Assembly (NCBI RefSeq): GCF_044464525.1
Contig: NZ_JBIQLE010000018.1
Span: 1 to 64,000, forward strand
Direction: 5' to 3'
Origin: Pusillimonas sp044464525
GTDB taxonomy: Bacteria; Pseudomonadota; Gammaproteobacteria; Burkholderiales; Burkholderiaceae_B
Length of the DNA: 64,000 bases
Shown: piece after piece, positions 1 through 8,680 of the stretch
How the letters are laid out: the number at the start of each line of letters is the position of its first letter
How positions within the stretch are numbered: the first letter of the stretch is position 1
The notes under the pieces: model-generated
Databases searched by the model: none
Told to the model about the DNA's origin: nothing
What the model saw: only the letters and a program-made list of their open reading frames with translations
Program-made: the position numbers and the translations under genes

Positions 1-307
1 AATGGTAGTCCGACTCGCGCTGATGACGCACGGCCAGTATCGTCACGATGTCGTCGCGCTCGATCTCGAAAAGCGCCACATATCCAGCGGCGCCAAACGA
101 GATCACCAGTTCACGCAGATAAGGGTTGTGGGCCAACGTCTTGCGACATGTAAACGGAAATTGCTTCAGTAAATCGATGGCCTGGACGATACGCGCCAAG
201 GCTCGTTCAGCTAACTCCGTGCCGTATGGGTCTTGCTCTAATAAGAGTTCGTACAGCCTCACTAAATCCGCCTCGGCTTCCTCCGTGAAACGAACGGTAT
301 AGCTCAT
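1..307 (-). CDS. parE: ParE-type toxin, RelE/ParE superfamily (partial, C-terminus beyond window)
   Basis: Translating the minus strand from the ATG at 307 gives a 102-residue open frame that runs off the left edge. It starts MSYTVRFTEEAEADLVRLYE and reaches AVRHQRESDYH, the arginine/histidine-rich ending typical of ParE toxins, so only a few residues are probably missing. ParE proteins are small RelE-fold toxins; many poison DNA gyrase. The start overlaps the stop of the upstream antitoxin gene by 4 bp (ATGA), the usual translationally coupled antitoxin-toxin order. The family call rests on the N-terminal helix pattern and C-terminal signature. The target is not visible in the sequence. Confidence 0.85.
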   Translation of the reverse strand, partial: MSYTVRFTEEAEADLVRLYELLLEQDPYGTELAERALARIVQAIDLLKQFPFTCRKTLAHNPYLRELVISFGAAGYVALFEIERDDIVTILAVRHQRESDYH

Positions 308-588
308 GAGCGACTGGTACGCGCCTTGGCCGCATCCAGTTTGGCGTGCAATTTGCCCAACACTACATCGGCGTCGACATAGTGACCAGTCTGCCGGGCC
401 CGGTCGCGCGAGGCCAAGCCACGCGCCAGGAAGGCTTCATTGGCTTTGCGTAGCTCAACCTGACTGCGTACGGCCTGTTCGATGAACTGCGACAGACTTT
501 CTCCTTCGCGCAAGACGCTTTCAGTGTCTTGGCGCAACTGCGGGTCAACCCTGAGCGGTGGAAATGTGGCGGTTTTCATACTACTCAT
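304..588 (-). CDS. parD: ParD-like antitoxin of the ParDE pair
   Basis: About 94 residues. The N-terminus MKTATFPPLRVDPQLRQD looks like the beta strand and first helix of a ribbon-helix-helix DNA-binding domain, followed by a charged C-terminal half (roughly residues 40-90) that would wrap the toxin. The start at 588 (MSSMK) is chosen because GAGGG lies 5-9 bases upstream; the ATG at 579 is the alternative, and the frame stays open to 645. It sits directly before and overlaps the ParE gene, so it should neutralise that toxin and repress the shared promoter just upstream. The assignment to ParD rather than another RHH antitoxin family comes mainly from the neighbour. Confidence 0.8.
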   Translation of the reverse strand: MSSMKTATFPPLRVDPQLRQDTESVLREGESLSQFIEQAVRSQVELRKANEAFLARGLASRDRARQTGHYVDADVVLGKLHAKLDAAKARTSRS

Positions 589-623
589 ACTACCCTCGGA
601 TGCTTGCATAGCAATTGCGATAC

Positions 624-653
624 ATTGTAGGTCATTGCCGATCACATCGGCAA
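624..653 (-). promoter_or_regulatory. Promoter with palindromic operator for the ParDE pair
   Basis: On the minus strand a -35-like TTGCCG (653-648) and a -10 TACAAT (629-624) are 18 bp apart. The -35 lies within the inverted repeat TTGCCGATCACATCGGCAA (635-653, 8-bp arms, 3-bp spacer). A palindrome over the -35 is the expected place for autorepression by a ribbon-helix-helix antitoxin. The rest of 589-857 shows no credible gene. Confidence 0.5.
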
Positions 654-857
654 GACGAGGCCGGGGTAATATTGTCTGTCCAGGGCGTTACCCCTAAACT
701 GTTCCCTCGACATCAATCACTTTTCAAAAGGTTCAATGTTCATGCTGGCTTACGATCATTTTTCGATCGTGCCCCAGCCACCATTCGCCTGTCTCGCACG
801 ATCGGGGACGGGGATGGCCAAAGCCGTCGTCGCATGAACTGACGCACCGTTTACCAA

Positions 858-3800
858 TTACCCATGCTGCTTATCTTCGGCAATTCTTTCTGTTCCTGGC
901 ACCCGGTTGTTAAGCACACGAAAATGTGGGCGCTTGCTCCAAGCAGCGCGATCTCCAATCACGTACAAGCGTGCCTTGGCCCGACTGACTGCAACGTTGA
1001 GCAAGTTAGGCGTTTTTGCAGCCCAATCCTTGGCTCCCTCACGCTGAGGACTCCCGCCCAGTACCAAGATGACGGCTGCGGCCTCCTTGCCCTGAGTCGT
1101 GTGCACAGTACCTGTCTTGGCGGGATCCAGCCCAAGCTCCTTGGCCATCGCGCGTAGTTGCGTCGCCGTGTCCTTGAAGGGTGAAATCAAGAAAATGTCC
1201 TTCGGCTCTACATCGTGTTCGGCCCGCAGGCGTTGCACCAACCGTCGAGCAGCCATACCCTCTTGGGGTATCCAGTTGCCCTCGCCGGTTTGCGCACGCA
1301 CGTCAATCCAGTGAGAGTCCGGCCAAGCACATTCGGTCGTGGGTTTCCCATGCACCATCAGGCCGTCATAGGCAATGTCGTTACTGATGGAAAACATCGG
1401 GTCATCGCAACGCCGATGTACGCGCAAAGGAGAGCCCACCCACACTTTTTCGTTATCACTCCCCGGCAGCCAGGTGCCCGTCGACATGCTCTGATCAGAC
1501 AGGCGCTGCGCCGATGTGGCGCTCGGCCACCAGTATCGGGGGACGCCATAGTGCTGTGCCAGCGCGCCTTCGACCGCGACTGGCAAGCCCAGAACAGGCT
1601 CGAGCTGGTTCGGGTCTCCTACCACTACAGTGCGTTCAGCGCGCCAGATGGCGCCCGCGGCCTGTTCGGGCAACGCCTGGCCCGCCTCATCGACAAGAAG
1701 CCAGCCTATCGATTCGCGCCCAAGCCGGCTGAACATTCGGGGCATCGAAGCGAAGGTAGTGGAAATCACCGGCACCACGAGTGCAAGGCTGTCGAGTGCC
1801 GTGCGCGCCATTTCTTCCGGCATGTCCTTGCCTTGCAGCCAGTTCGAGGCCAGGCCCAGATTTTCGATGATTTCTTGAGGATGCGCTTCAATGAAAGCAC
1901 GGTGCACATCAAGCGCTGCCAGAAACAAATCCTGGCGCGTACGACGCCATTCAGGCGTAGACCACGGGGCGGAAAGCTCCCGCTCTCCGTCACTGCCATT
2001 GGTTTGAGGCCAAGCCGCCCCCAACCGCCGCATCGCCAACTGGCATGCTTGGCTATGGGCTTCAACCTGGTTCAATGCCTGTTGGTGGTCGGCCCTTTTT
2101 TGAGTCAACGCCGCCATCTGCTCCGCAACGCCTCTATTTTCCTTCACATGGGCCGCCTTGGCGTCTTCGTACTCGGCGGCCAAGGTGCCGTAATCAGTAC
2201 TGGCTCGCCTGACTTGAGCGTCGATTTCCTGCCTCCTGCTCCACCATTCACGGTGCGAACGTCCCAAGGTAGAAAGCCAGATCAGGAATCCAGGTTTAGC
2301 CTTGTCGTGCGCCGCCAATTCTGTTTGCGCTGCGGCACGCCGATTGAGCACACCGGCAAGTTGTGCGTCCAGACTCTCAACGCGCGCCTGTAGCGTCGGC
2401 AGCCCGGCTTGTCCCGTGGAGAGGCACGCCTGGATATTTTGCACGGCATGCGCAAGTTCCTCGACCCGTGCCCGCGCCTGGGTAACATCGGCAATAAGTT
2501 TCGCGTTTGCCAGCAAAGCGTGTCGGCATTGACGTTCCGTTTTTTGAGCTTTCTGGAACCGGGCCACGGCTTCCGTCCACCTGATCGCAGGTTCACGCTT
2601 ACCCTCCTGGATCCGTGTTAGATGGTAGCGCAGCCCTTCCCCGCCTAAAACAAAGGGGTCGGCGTCTTGCCTGGCCTTGAGCTCTGCCTCTTCCGCAGTA
2701 TCGCCTTGCGAGTGCTTCCGATCGTGCCTGGATCTAATGCCAACAGGCTCTTTCCACCAGAAGCCGCTCATGAACGCATTGCGGTTGGCCTTCGACCCCA
2801 TGCGCGCCGCCAAGAGTCCCCAGGCAGGTTTGCCCAAGACGTTTGTGGCGAGCTGCTTATAGTAGCCATCTTGATGCGCAACCCGCTCCGCGACATCAGC
2901 GGGTGCAGCCTTGATGCCAGGCAGCTCCAGCGAGATGTTTTCCACCGCGCCATTGTTGGCCGAAGCGACGACGATCGAAAATCCCGTCAGATCGGGACGC
3001 AGCGGCTGATAGTTGCACCAGAACTCACCCAGTTTCTTCTTCATGCGACCGGCAAATGCCCGCTCCCCCACCTGCACCAGGCGCGCGGCGCGCGCGGTGA
3101 CGACCGCGGCAACAACATCACGCAGCAAGGTGGTTTTCCCTGTACCCGGCGGCCCGTTAATCGCGAAGATTCCAGGCTCGGCTTCGAGCCGGCGCCATAA
3201 CTCATTGACCGCCAGTTGCTGGCTGAATGCCAGCGGATGATCCGACGGCCAACTGCCGTCGGGGAAGCGCGTGGGATCCAGTTGCTCGAAGGCGCTTGAC
3301 ACTCCGTCTGCTGTTCGGACATCCAGACGCACGGGATTTTGCTGCGCTACCGCTCGCACATACTCGGTCAGCCCCTTCCCGACATCCCTCTTGGCCCAGG
3401 CGCGGCTCAGCGCATTGAGATCATTCACAAAAAAACTATTCAGTAGGTCTACTTCCGGGCTTTGAACCGGCTGCGGAGCCGTTTTGCCAGGCGTAGCTTC
3501 GGGCTTCTTTACCTGGAAGCACTTGGCCACGTGAGTCGATGTAACCAGCCCGGCAGGCAGCAAACAAATGTCGGAGATACGCCCGGTCAAGGCATCGAAC
3601 CAAGCGCGAGAGGGCGGGGTTTCTTTTCTGCGCGCTTCAGCAGCTTCGTCAGTGATCCATTGGATTAACCGCTGTACGAGCACGTCGAACCCCGAATAAC
3701 CGCTATACGGGCTTGGAATGTCCTTGTCAGCCTCGGGGAGGCCATCGGTGATAGTCGTGCCGCCGTCTTCCAGCACGGCGATGCCGTTGGGATAATGCAG

Positions 3801-4208
3801 AATCTGACCGGCAGCCCAACACGCCAAGGACAACACGAAACTCTGCGCAAGAGGGTAACCATCTTCATCGCAGGCCAGATCAAAAAGACGGGCCTGGCCA
3901 GAGGGCCGGCGCTCATCGAACACGTCCTCGTGCGCGCCCAGCTTGTCTTCCAACAAGGTCGAGAACTTCTCAATGTCGTATACCCCGGCTTGCAGCGTAT
4001 AGCGCCAGACGCGATTGGGCGCGACTCGCTTGCTCCGGTGCTTGGGATTGAACCAAGGCAAGGGGTCTGGCACGCTCAACCTATAGACAGGCTCGGTGGT
4101 GTGACTCGGGTTGGTTTTTTCGACTTTCTGCGGAACGCACGCCTCAACGGCGCGCCAGAATCGTAGTATGCGTAGTTCCTGGGCATGTGCCTGTTGTTCT
4201 ATCATCAT
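858..4208 (-). CDS. SF1 (Upf1-like) helicase/ATPase with coiled-coil insertion
   Basis: 1116 residues. The helicase core is split: Walker A GPPGTGKTT at 352-360 and motif Ia-like SIVVASANNGAVENIS near 411-426; then Walker B LLVDEAG at 837-843, motif III GDPNQLEPV at 864-872, motif V TGTVHTTQGKEA at 1032-1043 and motif VI NVAVSRAK at 1071-1078. The last four are typical of the Upf1/DNA2-like branch of superfamily 1. Residues about 545-720 are rich in A, E, Q and R heptads and probably form a long coiled coil between the two halves. The 350-residue N-terminal region is unrecognised. No nuclease domain is visible. It lies between two toxin-antitoxin modules. A defence or DNA-repair role is plausible but is inference only. 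Confidence 0.85.
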   Translation of the reverse strand: MMIEQQAHAQELRILRFWRAVEACVPQKVEKTNPSHTTEPVYRLSVPDPLPWFNPKHRSKRVAPNRVWRYTLQAGVYDIEKFSTLLEDKLGAHEDVFDERRPSGQARLFDLACDEDGYPLAQSFVLSLACWAAGQILHYPNGIAVLEDGGTTITDGLPEADKDIPSPYSGYSGFDVLVQRLIQWITDEAAEARRKETPPSRAWFDALTGRISDICLLPAGLVTSTHVAKCFQVKKPEATPGKTAPQPVQSPEVDLLNSFFVNDLNALSRAWAKRDVGKGLTEYVRAVAQQNPVRLDVRTADGVSSAFEQLDPTRFPDGSWPSDHPLAFSQQLAVNELWRRLEAEPGIFAINGPPGTGKTTLLRDVVAAVVTARAARLVQVGERAFAGRMKKKLGEFWCNYQPLRPDLTGFSIVVASANNGAVENISLELPGIKAAPADVAERVAHQDGYYKQLATNVLGKPAWGLLAARMGSKANRNAFMSGFWWKEPVGIRSRHDRKHSQGDTAEEAELKARQDADPFVLGGEGLRYHLTRIQEGKREPAIRWTEAVARFQKAQKTERQCRHALLANAKLIADVTQARARVEELAHAVQNIQACLSTGQAGLPTLQARVESLDAQLAGVLNRRAAAQTELAAHDKAKPGFLIWLSTLGRSHREWWSRRQEIDAQVRRASTDYGTLAAEYEDAKAAHVKENRGVAEQMAALTQKRADHQQALNQVEAHSQACQLAMRRLGAAWPQTNGSDGERELSAPWSTPEWRRTRQDLFLAALDVHRAFIEAHPQEIIENLGLASNWLQGKDMPEEMARTALDSLALVVPVISTTFASMPRMFSRLGRESIGWLLVDEAGQALPEQAAGAIWRAERTVVVGDPNQLEPVLGLPVAVEGALAQHYGVPRYWWPSATSAQRLSDQSMSTGTWLPGSDNEKVWVGSPLRVHRRCDDPMFSISNDIAYDGLMVHGKPTTECAWPDSHWIDVRAQTGEGNWIPQEGMAARRLVQRLRAEHDVEPKDIFLISPFKDTATQLRAMAKELGLDPAKTGTVHTTQGKEAAAVILVLGGSPQREGAKDWAAKTPNLLNVAVSRAKARLYVIGDRAAWSKRPHFRVLNNRVPGTERIAEDKQHG

Positions 4209-4371
4209 TCTTTCACTTATAGCCCAACATACGGCTCCATGCTGGCTGGGCGTTCTCCATGAAGAGGACCATAACCTGCAGCCAGCAGTTCAGACCAATT
4301 CTCCCTTTCATAGAGCATGCACATCTGGCGAGCATGACTGACGCCCCACGCCCATCGGCATGACACCATGG

Positions 4372-4415
4372 TTGCATCTAGACGTAATCGGAACTAAAAT
4401 ACAGAAATCTGTATT
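4372..4415 (+). promoter_or_regulatory. VapBC promoter and operator
   Basis: TTGCAT (4372-4377) and TAAAAT (4395-4400) are separated by 17 bp and make a good sigma-70 promoter. The palindrome AATACAGAAATCTGTATT (4398-4415, 8-bp perfect arms, AA spacer) overlaps the -10 and would block initiation when bound by the VapBC complex. GAGAGG about 10 bp before the vapB ATG is the ribosome-binding site. Confidence 0.65.
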
Positions 4416-4429
4416 GAGAGGATCAATCC

Positions 4430-4669
4430 ATGAAAACCACTCTCGACCTCAACGACACCTTACTCGCTGAAGCAAAAGTCGCCGCTGCGCGACAGCGCAC
4501 GACCCTAACCCGTCTGATCGAAGAAGGACTTCAGTTGCGCCTGCAGAAACAGCGGATGTCCGCCAAGCCCGTTCACCTGCCTGTCTATCGTGGAAAAGGC
4601 GGGCTGATGCCTGGTCTTGATGGCCTCAGCAACAAAGCCTTGCTGGACGCCGCCGACCATGACGCCTGA
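4430..4669 (+). CDS. vapB: VapB-type antitoxin
   Basis: 79 residues beginning MKTTLDLNDTLLAEAKVAAA, a classic ribbon-helix-helix start (short strand then helix) as in VapB antitoxins partnered with PIN toxins. Residues 30-79 form the toxin-binding tail. The stop codon lies inside the vapC reading frame (11-nt overlap), which couples translation. A strong promoter with a palindromic operator precedes it, so autorepression is expected. The partner PIN protein follows immediately, which makes the pair assignment firm. Confidence 0.85.
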   Translation: MKTTLDLNDTLLAEAKVAAARQRTTLTRLIEEGLQLRLQKQRMSAKPVHLPVYRGKGGLMPGLDGLSNKALLDAADHDA

Positions 4670-5093
4670 CGTCAATATTCTTGTCGCCGCATCGCGCAGC
4701 GATCATCCTCATCACGCACCCGCACGTGCTTGGCTGGAACAAGCTATTGCCAACTCAAGCCAAGGAACCGCCTTTAGTTTGCAGCCCATGGTGATTGCAA
4801 GCTTCCTTCGGCTAGTCACGCATCCAAGAATTTTTGTGCATCCCACGCCCATGACTGATGCACTGAATTTCATTGACGCGCTTTTAGAAGCGGCCGATAT
4901 AGAGCCTGCCACCTTGAGCGGCGAATGGTCCATTTTGAGCCAATTATGCTTGGATAAAGATCTTTCCAACAACGACGTACCAGACGCGTGGCTGGCCGCC
5001 GCGGCGATCCATCAGAGCGAACATGTCGTAAGTTTCGATGCTGACTTCAGGCGCTTATTGCCAAGAAACCAGTTCACCCGACTTCCGCTGTAA
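4659..5093 (+). CDS. vapC: VapC-type PIN-domain ribonuclease toxin
   Basis: 144 residues from the ATG at 4659, chosen because it starts MTPDVNILVAA, placing the first PIN-domain aspartate at position 4; a longer frame from 4617 would run through the vapB gene. The C-terminal NDVPDAWLAAAAI...FDADFRRL block carries the later acidic PIN residues that bind Mg2+. PIN toxins of this group cleave RNA, often tRNA or rRNA; the target cannot be read from the sequence. Overlaps vapB by 11 nt. Confidence 0.87.
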   Translation: MTPDVNILVAASRSDHPHHAPARAWLEQAIANSSQGTAFSLQPMVIASFLRLVTHPRIFVHPTPMTDALNFIDALLEAADIEPATLSGEWSILSQLCLDKDLSNNDVPDAWLAAAAIHQSEHVVSFDADFRRLLPRNQFTRLPL

Positions 5094-5237
5094 GTTCGAA
5101 CAAACTGCAAGCCCAAAAAGATGCCTGCATCCTTCCGCAAACCGAATACTCAATGCGACGCTGCAAAACCTATCCCGCAGTGTCCACAACTGCTAAAGAT
5201 GCGCACCAGCTCACTCATCAAGCCTCCGGCTTTCGAG

Positions 5238-5984
5238 CTATCCAACTCTGTTGGGCGTCTTGCGTCGTATAACACTGATGCCATCTGCGACCGGCAGCAT
5301 GGTCACCTCTAGGTCGGGGCGAGCAGCAAGCAGCGCTGAGCAGCGGCGCATGCCCGCTGTGTCGGCGTCGCCGCGATCCGGGTCCAGCACCCAACCATGC
5401 CACAGGACGTTGTCCAGCACGATGAAGCCATGCGGCGTCAGATGCCGCAAGACAACCTCGACATACTCATGGATGCCAGCCTTATCGACGTCGATAAAAA
5501 CCATGTCATACAGCTCATTCGCCGGCATAGCGTCCAATATTGCGGCGACTTCGCCCACCCGCACCTCGATACGGTCTTGCAGCCCCGCCATACGCCAGTA
5601 GGTTTCGGCCATTTTGATCCAGGCGGGATTGCGATCCACCGTGACAACGCGCCCCTGCTCGCCCACGGCCTCGGCCAACGCCATCGCTGAAAGCCCTGTG
5701 AACGTGCCCAGATCGAGTACCTGCCTGGCGCGAGCCAACGCGGCCAGGAGTCGCAGCACGCCGTACTGCTCTGGAGCGATCATCATAACGGCAGGCTCTC
5801 CGAGCGCCGCAGTGGCCTGCACCAGTGCCTCTCCCGCTGGGCCGTAGCTCGTACTGTGCGTCAGCAAATACTGGGCAATATGAGGCGGCAGCTCAAATGC
5901 CATCGTACCCGGTGTCCAGTCCTCAGCGACATCCGCTGGCTGACCTTGACGGGCGACCCCAACAACGGTGTCGCTTGTCTTCAT
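5238..5984 (-). CDS. Class I SAM-dependent O-methyltransferase (CCoAOMT-like)
   Basis: 248 residues from the ATG at 5984, which has GGAGGGG about 10 bp upstream; the frame stays open to 6035. The SAM-binding motif I is DLGTFTGLSA (91-100). VFIDVDK (162-168) and DNVLWHG (191-197) are the metal- and substrate-side motifs of the caffeoyl-CoA/catechol O-methyltransferase family (PF01596). Such bacterial enzymes methylate hydroxyls of catechol-like or unknown small molecules. It is a single gene, convergent with vapC and divergent from the YkgJ-like gene. The AT-rich 5' region contains GntR-like palindromes. The natural substrate is unknown. Confidence 0.85.
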   Translation of the reverse strand: MKTSDTVVGVARQGQPADVAEDWTPGTMAFELPPHIAQYLLTHSTSYGPAGEALVQATAALGEPAVMMIAPEQYGVLRLLAALARARQVLDLGTFTGLSAMALAEAVGEQGRVVTVDRNPAWIKMAETYWRMAGLQDRIEVRVGEVAAILDAMPANELYDMVFIDVDKAGIHEYVEVVLRHLTPHGFIVLDNVLWHGWVLDPDRGDADTAGMRRCSALLAARPDLEVTMLPVADGISVIRRKTPNRVG

Positions 5985-6008
5985 GTTCTTTGCCCCTCCG
6001 CACCAAAA

Positions 6009-6039
6009 TTTGCATGCATAAAATGTTATTTGCATACAA
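6009..6039 (-). promoter_or_regulatory. AT-rich promoter region with GntR-like palindromes
   Basis: TTGCATACAA (6030-6039) fits the TTGnATnCAA type of palindrome seen at many GntR-family operators, and TTTGCATGCATAAA (6009-6022) contains TGCATGCA, so ATTTGCAT occurs twice in 30 bp. It lies just upstream of the O-methyltransferase start in a region clearly richer in AT than its surroundings. No regulator gene is adjacent. Confidence 0.3.
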
Positions 6040-6283
6040 TATTAGATGTAAACATACAGCCAGTCAATGCTTCAGATGGGCCCTAGGGATTTACCCGAAA
6101 TCAGGAAGGAATATTTGAGGTAATCGCGAGGAGTTCCGCCTAGGTGAGCGCGCTGTGAACACCCGAGGCACTGAGAAACTAGCGGTTCGAGATAACGTTT
6201 TGTTCGAACTGGGTCTCTTCATCGGAAAGCTTGGGCGAGCGCCGGTGTAAAATTCACGCTCTCATTTTTCGTGTCGAACGTTT

Positions 6284-6760
6284 ATGAACGACAAGCGCAC
6301 TGGCCTGGCGCAGGCTCGGTTCCCCATTTTGCGGGGCCACACAGCTTCGAACGACGACATTCATACGAATCCATGCCTTAGCTGTGGTGCATGCTGCGCG
6401 CATTTTCGCGTCTCTTTCTACTGTGGCGAAATCACGGGTGAAGATGGAGGGACGGTCCCACCGGAACTGGTCAGCCAAGTCGGCCCTTTACGTGCATGCA
6501 TGAAAGGCACGGAAGAAGGCGGGCAACGCTGCGTAGCACTTCGCGGCGAGATAGGGCTCGAAGGAATACATTGCTCTATTTACGAGCAGCGTCCTTCACC
6601 CTGTCGAGACTTTCCTGCCTGGGAGGAAGACGGCGCCCCGAACCCGGACTGCCAAAGAGTAAGGGCCAAGTTCGGTCTGCCTGCCTTGCCGTCCATCCCC
6701 GGTGATGACGGCCTGAACTCCAGTAATACACCCCCCAGGCGGGGTGACGTGGCGGCGTAA
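6284..6760 (+). CDS. YkgJ-family Cys-cluster protein (putative Zn/Fe binding)
   Basis: 158 residues with the CxxCxxCC-type cluster CLSCGACC at 31-38 and further cysteines at 83, 97, 107 and 123 (the last three in HCSIYEQRPSPCRDF and PDCQRV contexts), the pattern of the YkgJ family (PF03692), thought to bind a zinc or iron-sulfur centre. Function is unknown in the family. The C-terminal 30 residues are low-complexity and proline-rich. It is preceded by about 300 bp of non-coding sequence and followed by a 130-bp gap, so it is probably transcribed alone. Confidence 0.87.
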   Translation: MNDKRTGLAQARFPILRGHTASNDDIHTNPCLSCGACCAHFRVSFYCGEITGEDGGTVPPELVSQVGPLRACMKGTEEGGQRCVALRGEIGLEGIHCSIYEQRPSPCRDFPAWEEDGAPNPDCQRVRAKFGLPALPSIPGDDGLNSSNTPPRRGDVAA

Positions 6761-6891
6761 GCCCGCAATCGGCGCCGCAGCTGAACATCGCACTTCATTT
6801 ATAAATCAAAGGGTTGGCAAGAAATAAGCTTGTTCAACAGGACAGTTGTGGCTACTATCGTTCCAAACTGGAGTTCAAAACGGAAGCCACC

Positions 6892-7626
6892 ATGAAACCC
6901 AAGCATGAAAACTGCAGTTTTTCGTCTTATTCAGGCTGGCTGGCTGCTTGCATGTCGGTTACAGTCCTCTGTGTGGCGGCAATCGGGCTCTCTCCTGCCC
7001 AAGCTCAATCGGCAAGCTCAATAAATAACTGCGGTCAGCGCATATTCTCAGACATCTCCCCCGCAACCGCGAAGCAGGCCGGCATGGCTGTTACCCCTGA
7101 TGGCCTGTACGAGATGAACATGGACGAGCTGGCGGCAGCAGCCGGAGGGCCCGCTCGGCTTTTGCGATTGAGCCGTCAGCAACATGCATCAAACCTGCAC
7201 TGGTTGTCCGCGATGGAGCGCTTGGTTGTCGACCCTGGCACTCCCGTACTGCCCGAGGCCCAGGCGGTTTACCAGCAGGGCTGGGAAACCAATGTCGTTG
7301 AAATGTCGATTATTCACGCGATGGAGTGCCGGCTCGGCCTGCCGCTGTCTGATTTGACGACCCCAAAGCCACCCGCCGCCGCCATAGCCGAACGCGAAGC
7401 TCGTATCGCCCAGGCGAAGGCCGACGAGCAGGCGCGGGTGGATGCAGACGCCCGCCGGCTAGCCAATAAAGCCGGTATCAACAAGACGCTAAGCGGCCTG
7501 GCCAACGTGCTCGGCGCCGCGGCAAGCGTCTTGGGTTCGGGTTCGGCATCCGGCGCGCGACCAAGCGGGGGTGATTGTCCGTGGGATGGGCACGATTACA
7601 GTTGCGAAACCGCCCGGGGAAATTAG
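6892..7626 (+). CDS. Exported protein of unknown function
   Basis: 244 residues from the ATG at 6892; the frame is open from 6814, but only this start puts a signal peptide at the N-terminus (hydrophobic residues 17-34, then SPAQAQS as a signal-peptidase I site near residue 38). The mature part has a helical region, then an A/E/R-rich stretch near 160-200 likely to form a helix or coiled coil, then a Gly/Ser-rich segment and a terminal C-W-C pattern (DCPWDGHDYSCE). I do not recognise the family. The next gene, a Sel1-repeat lipoprotein, begins 16 nt after its stop, suggesting a two-gene envelope operon. Confidence 0.7.
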   Translation: MKPKHENCSFSSYSGWLAACMSVTVLCVAAIGLSPAQAQSASSINNCGQRIFSDISPATAKQAGMAVTPDGLYEMNMDELAAAAGGPARLLRLSRQQHASNLHWLSAMERLVVDPGTPVLPEAQAVYQQGWETNVVEMSIIHAMECRLGLPLSDLTTPKPPAAAIAEREARIAQAKADEQARVDADARRLANKAGINKTLSGLANVLGAAASVLGSGSASGARPSGGDCPWDGHDYSCETARGN

Positions 7627-7642
7627 CCGAAATTCAGACGCC

Positions 7643-8680
7643 ATGAAAATCAATTCGACGCCTGGCTGTGCCTCCCTCTTGAATCACAACGTTCGCAGTC
7701 TAAGCCGGCGCTGGCTTGCCGCCCTGCTTCCGCTACTGCTCGCGGGTTGCGCAGCCAACAACGGTATTCAACTTTCCGACGTATCGCTGGGCGGCTTGTT
7801 TGGAAGCAAGCAGCCCGAATCTATCGTGCCAGCCCAAGCTTTAGCCGATATCGGCGTGACGCAGTGTGACCGACTCACCGCCGATAGGAATGATCCGGAC
7901 CGCGCACCGGGAATCGCTCACGTGCAATGGCACGAATTGGACGCCGCTGCCGCAATTCCCGCCTGCGAGCAGGCGTTGGAGCAACACCCCGGCCATCGAC
8001 GGCTGCAAGCGCAACTTGCGCGAGCCTATATAAAAGCGCGCTTTTACGACGATGCCTATGTCGTCGGCAACGAGGCCGACCGCGCCGGCAGCATCCATGC
8101 TGTTTATCAATTGGGGCAGGTGTATAGGGACGGCAAAAAGGATAACGAAAAAGCGATCGAGGCCTTTGCCCGTGCGGCAAAGGCCGGGCACCCGGACGCG
8201 ATGACAGATCTAGGCTGGCGTCTGTTCGAGCGGGATGGCTGGGGAGACAAACGCGAAGCAGCATCCTGGTTTCAAAAAGCAGCCGAGACAGGCAACCCAT
8301 ACAGCCTGGCAAGTTTTGGCGACATGTATGTTCTTACGGATAGGCAATTCGATAAAGCTTTCCCTTGGTATCAGCGCGCCGAGCAACAAAATTACAGACA
8401 TGCCCTATACATGATCGGCCGGTACTACGTAATGGGCTTCCCTCCTGTGGCCAGCAACCCCGATCTGGCCCTGTCATATTTTGAGCGCGCCGCACAACAA
8501 GGATACGAATTCGCCAGCGTTGACGCGGCAAAGCTGTACTTACAGACGCGATATTCATCGGCAGCATCGGGAGGCGGCGGGGTAAGTGAGCCACTTCTGG
8601 AATCGGAACGCAGGGAAAAGGCGTTGTACTGGCTCAATTACGGCATGCCCAAGCTGTCGCCACGTAAGGCCAGGCAATAA
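7643..8680 (+). CDS. Sel1/TPR-repeat lipoprotein
   Basis: 345 residues from the ATG at 7643. The signal peptide ends in the lipobox LLLAGC with Cys36 as the lipidated residue. From about 150 to 310 there are at least four Sel1-like repeats (for example AFARAAKAGHPDAMTDLGW and WFQKAAETGNPYSLASFGD), which form alpha-solenoids for protein-protein contact. The position of Asp39 and later residues does not let me tell inner from outer membrane sorting. It probably forms an operon with the exported protein upstream. Alternatives: a general TPR scaffold involved in envelope assembly or secretion. No enzymatic motif seen. Confidence 0.82.
   Translation: MKINSTPGCASLLNHNVRSLSRRWLAALLPLLLAGCAANNGIQLSDVSLGGLFGSKQPESIVPAQALADIGVTQCDRLTADRNDPDRAPGIAHVQWHELDAAAAIPACEQALEQHPGHRRLQAQLARAYIKARFYDDAYVVGNEADRAGSIHAVYQLGQVYRDGKKDNEKAIEAFARAAKAGHPDAMTDLGWRLFERDGWGDKREAASWFQKAAETGNPYSLASFGDMYVLTDRQFDKAFPWYQRAEQQNYRHALYMIGRYYVMGFPPVASNPDLALSYFERAAQQGYEFASVDAAKLYLQTRYSSAASGGGGVSEPLLESERREKALYWLNYGMPKLSPRKARQ

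Noticed and set aside
1215..2393. 392-residue open frame on the plus strand
   Set aside because: Lies fully inside the well-supported helicase gene on the other strand; its composition is Arg/Pro/His-rich with no domain, typical of an antisense shadow.
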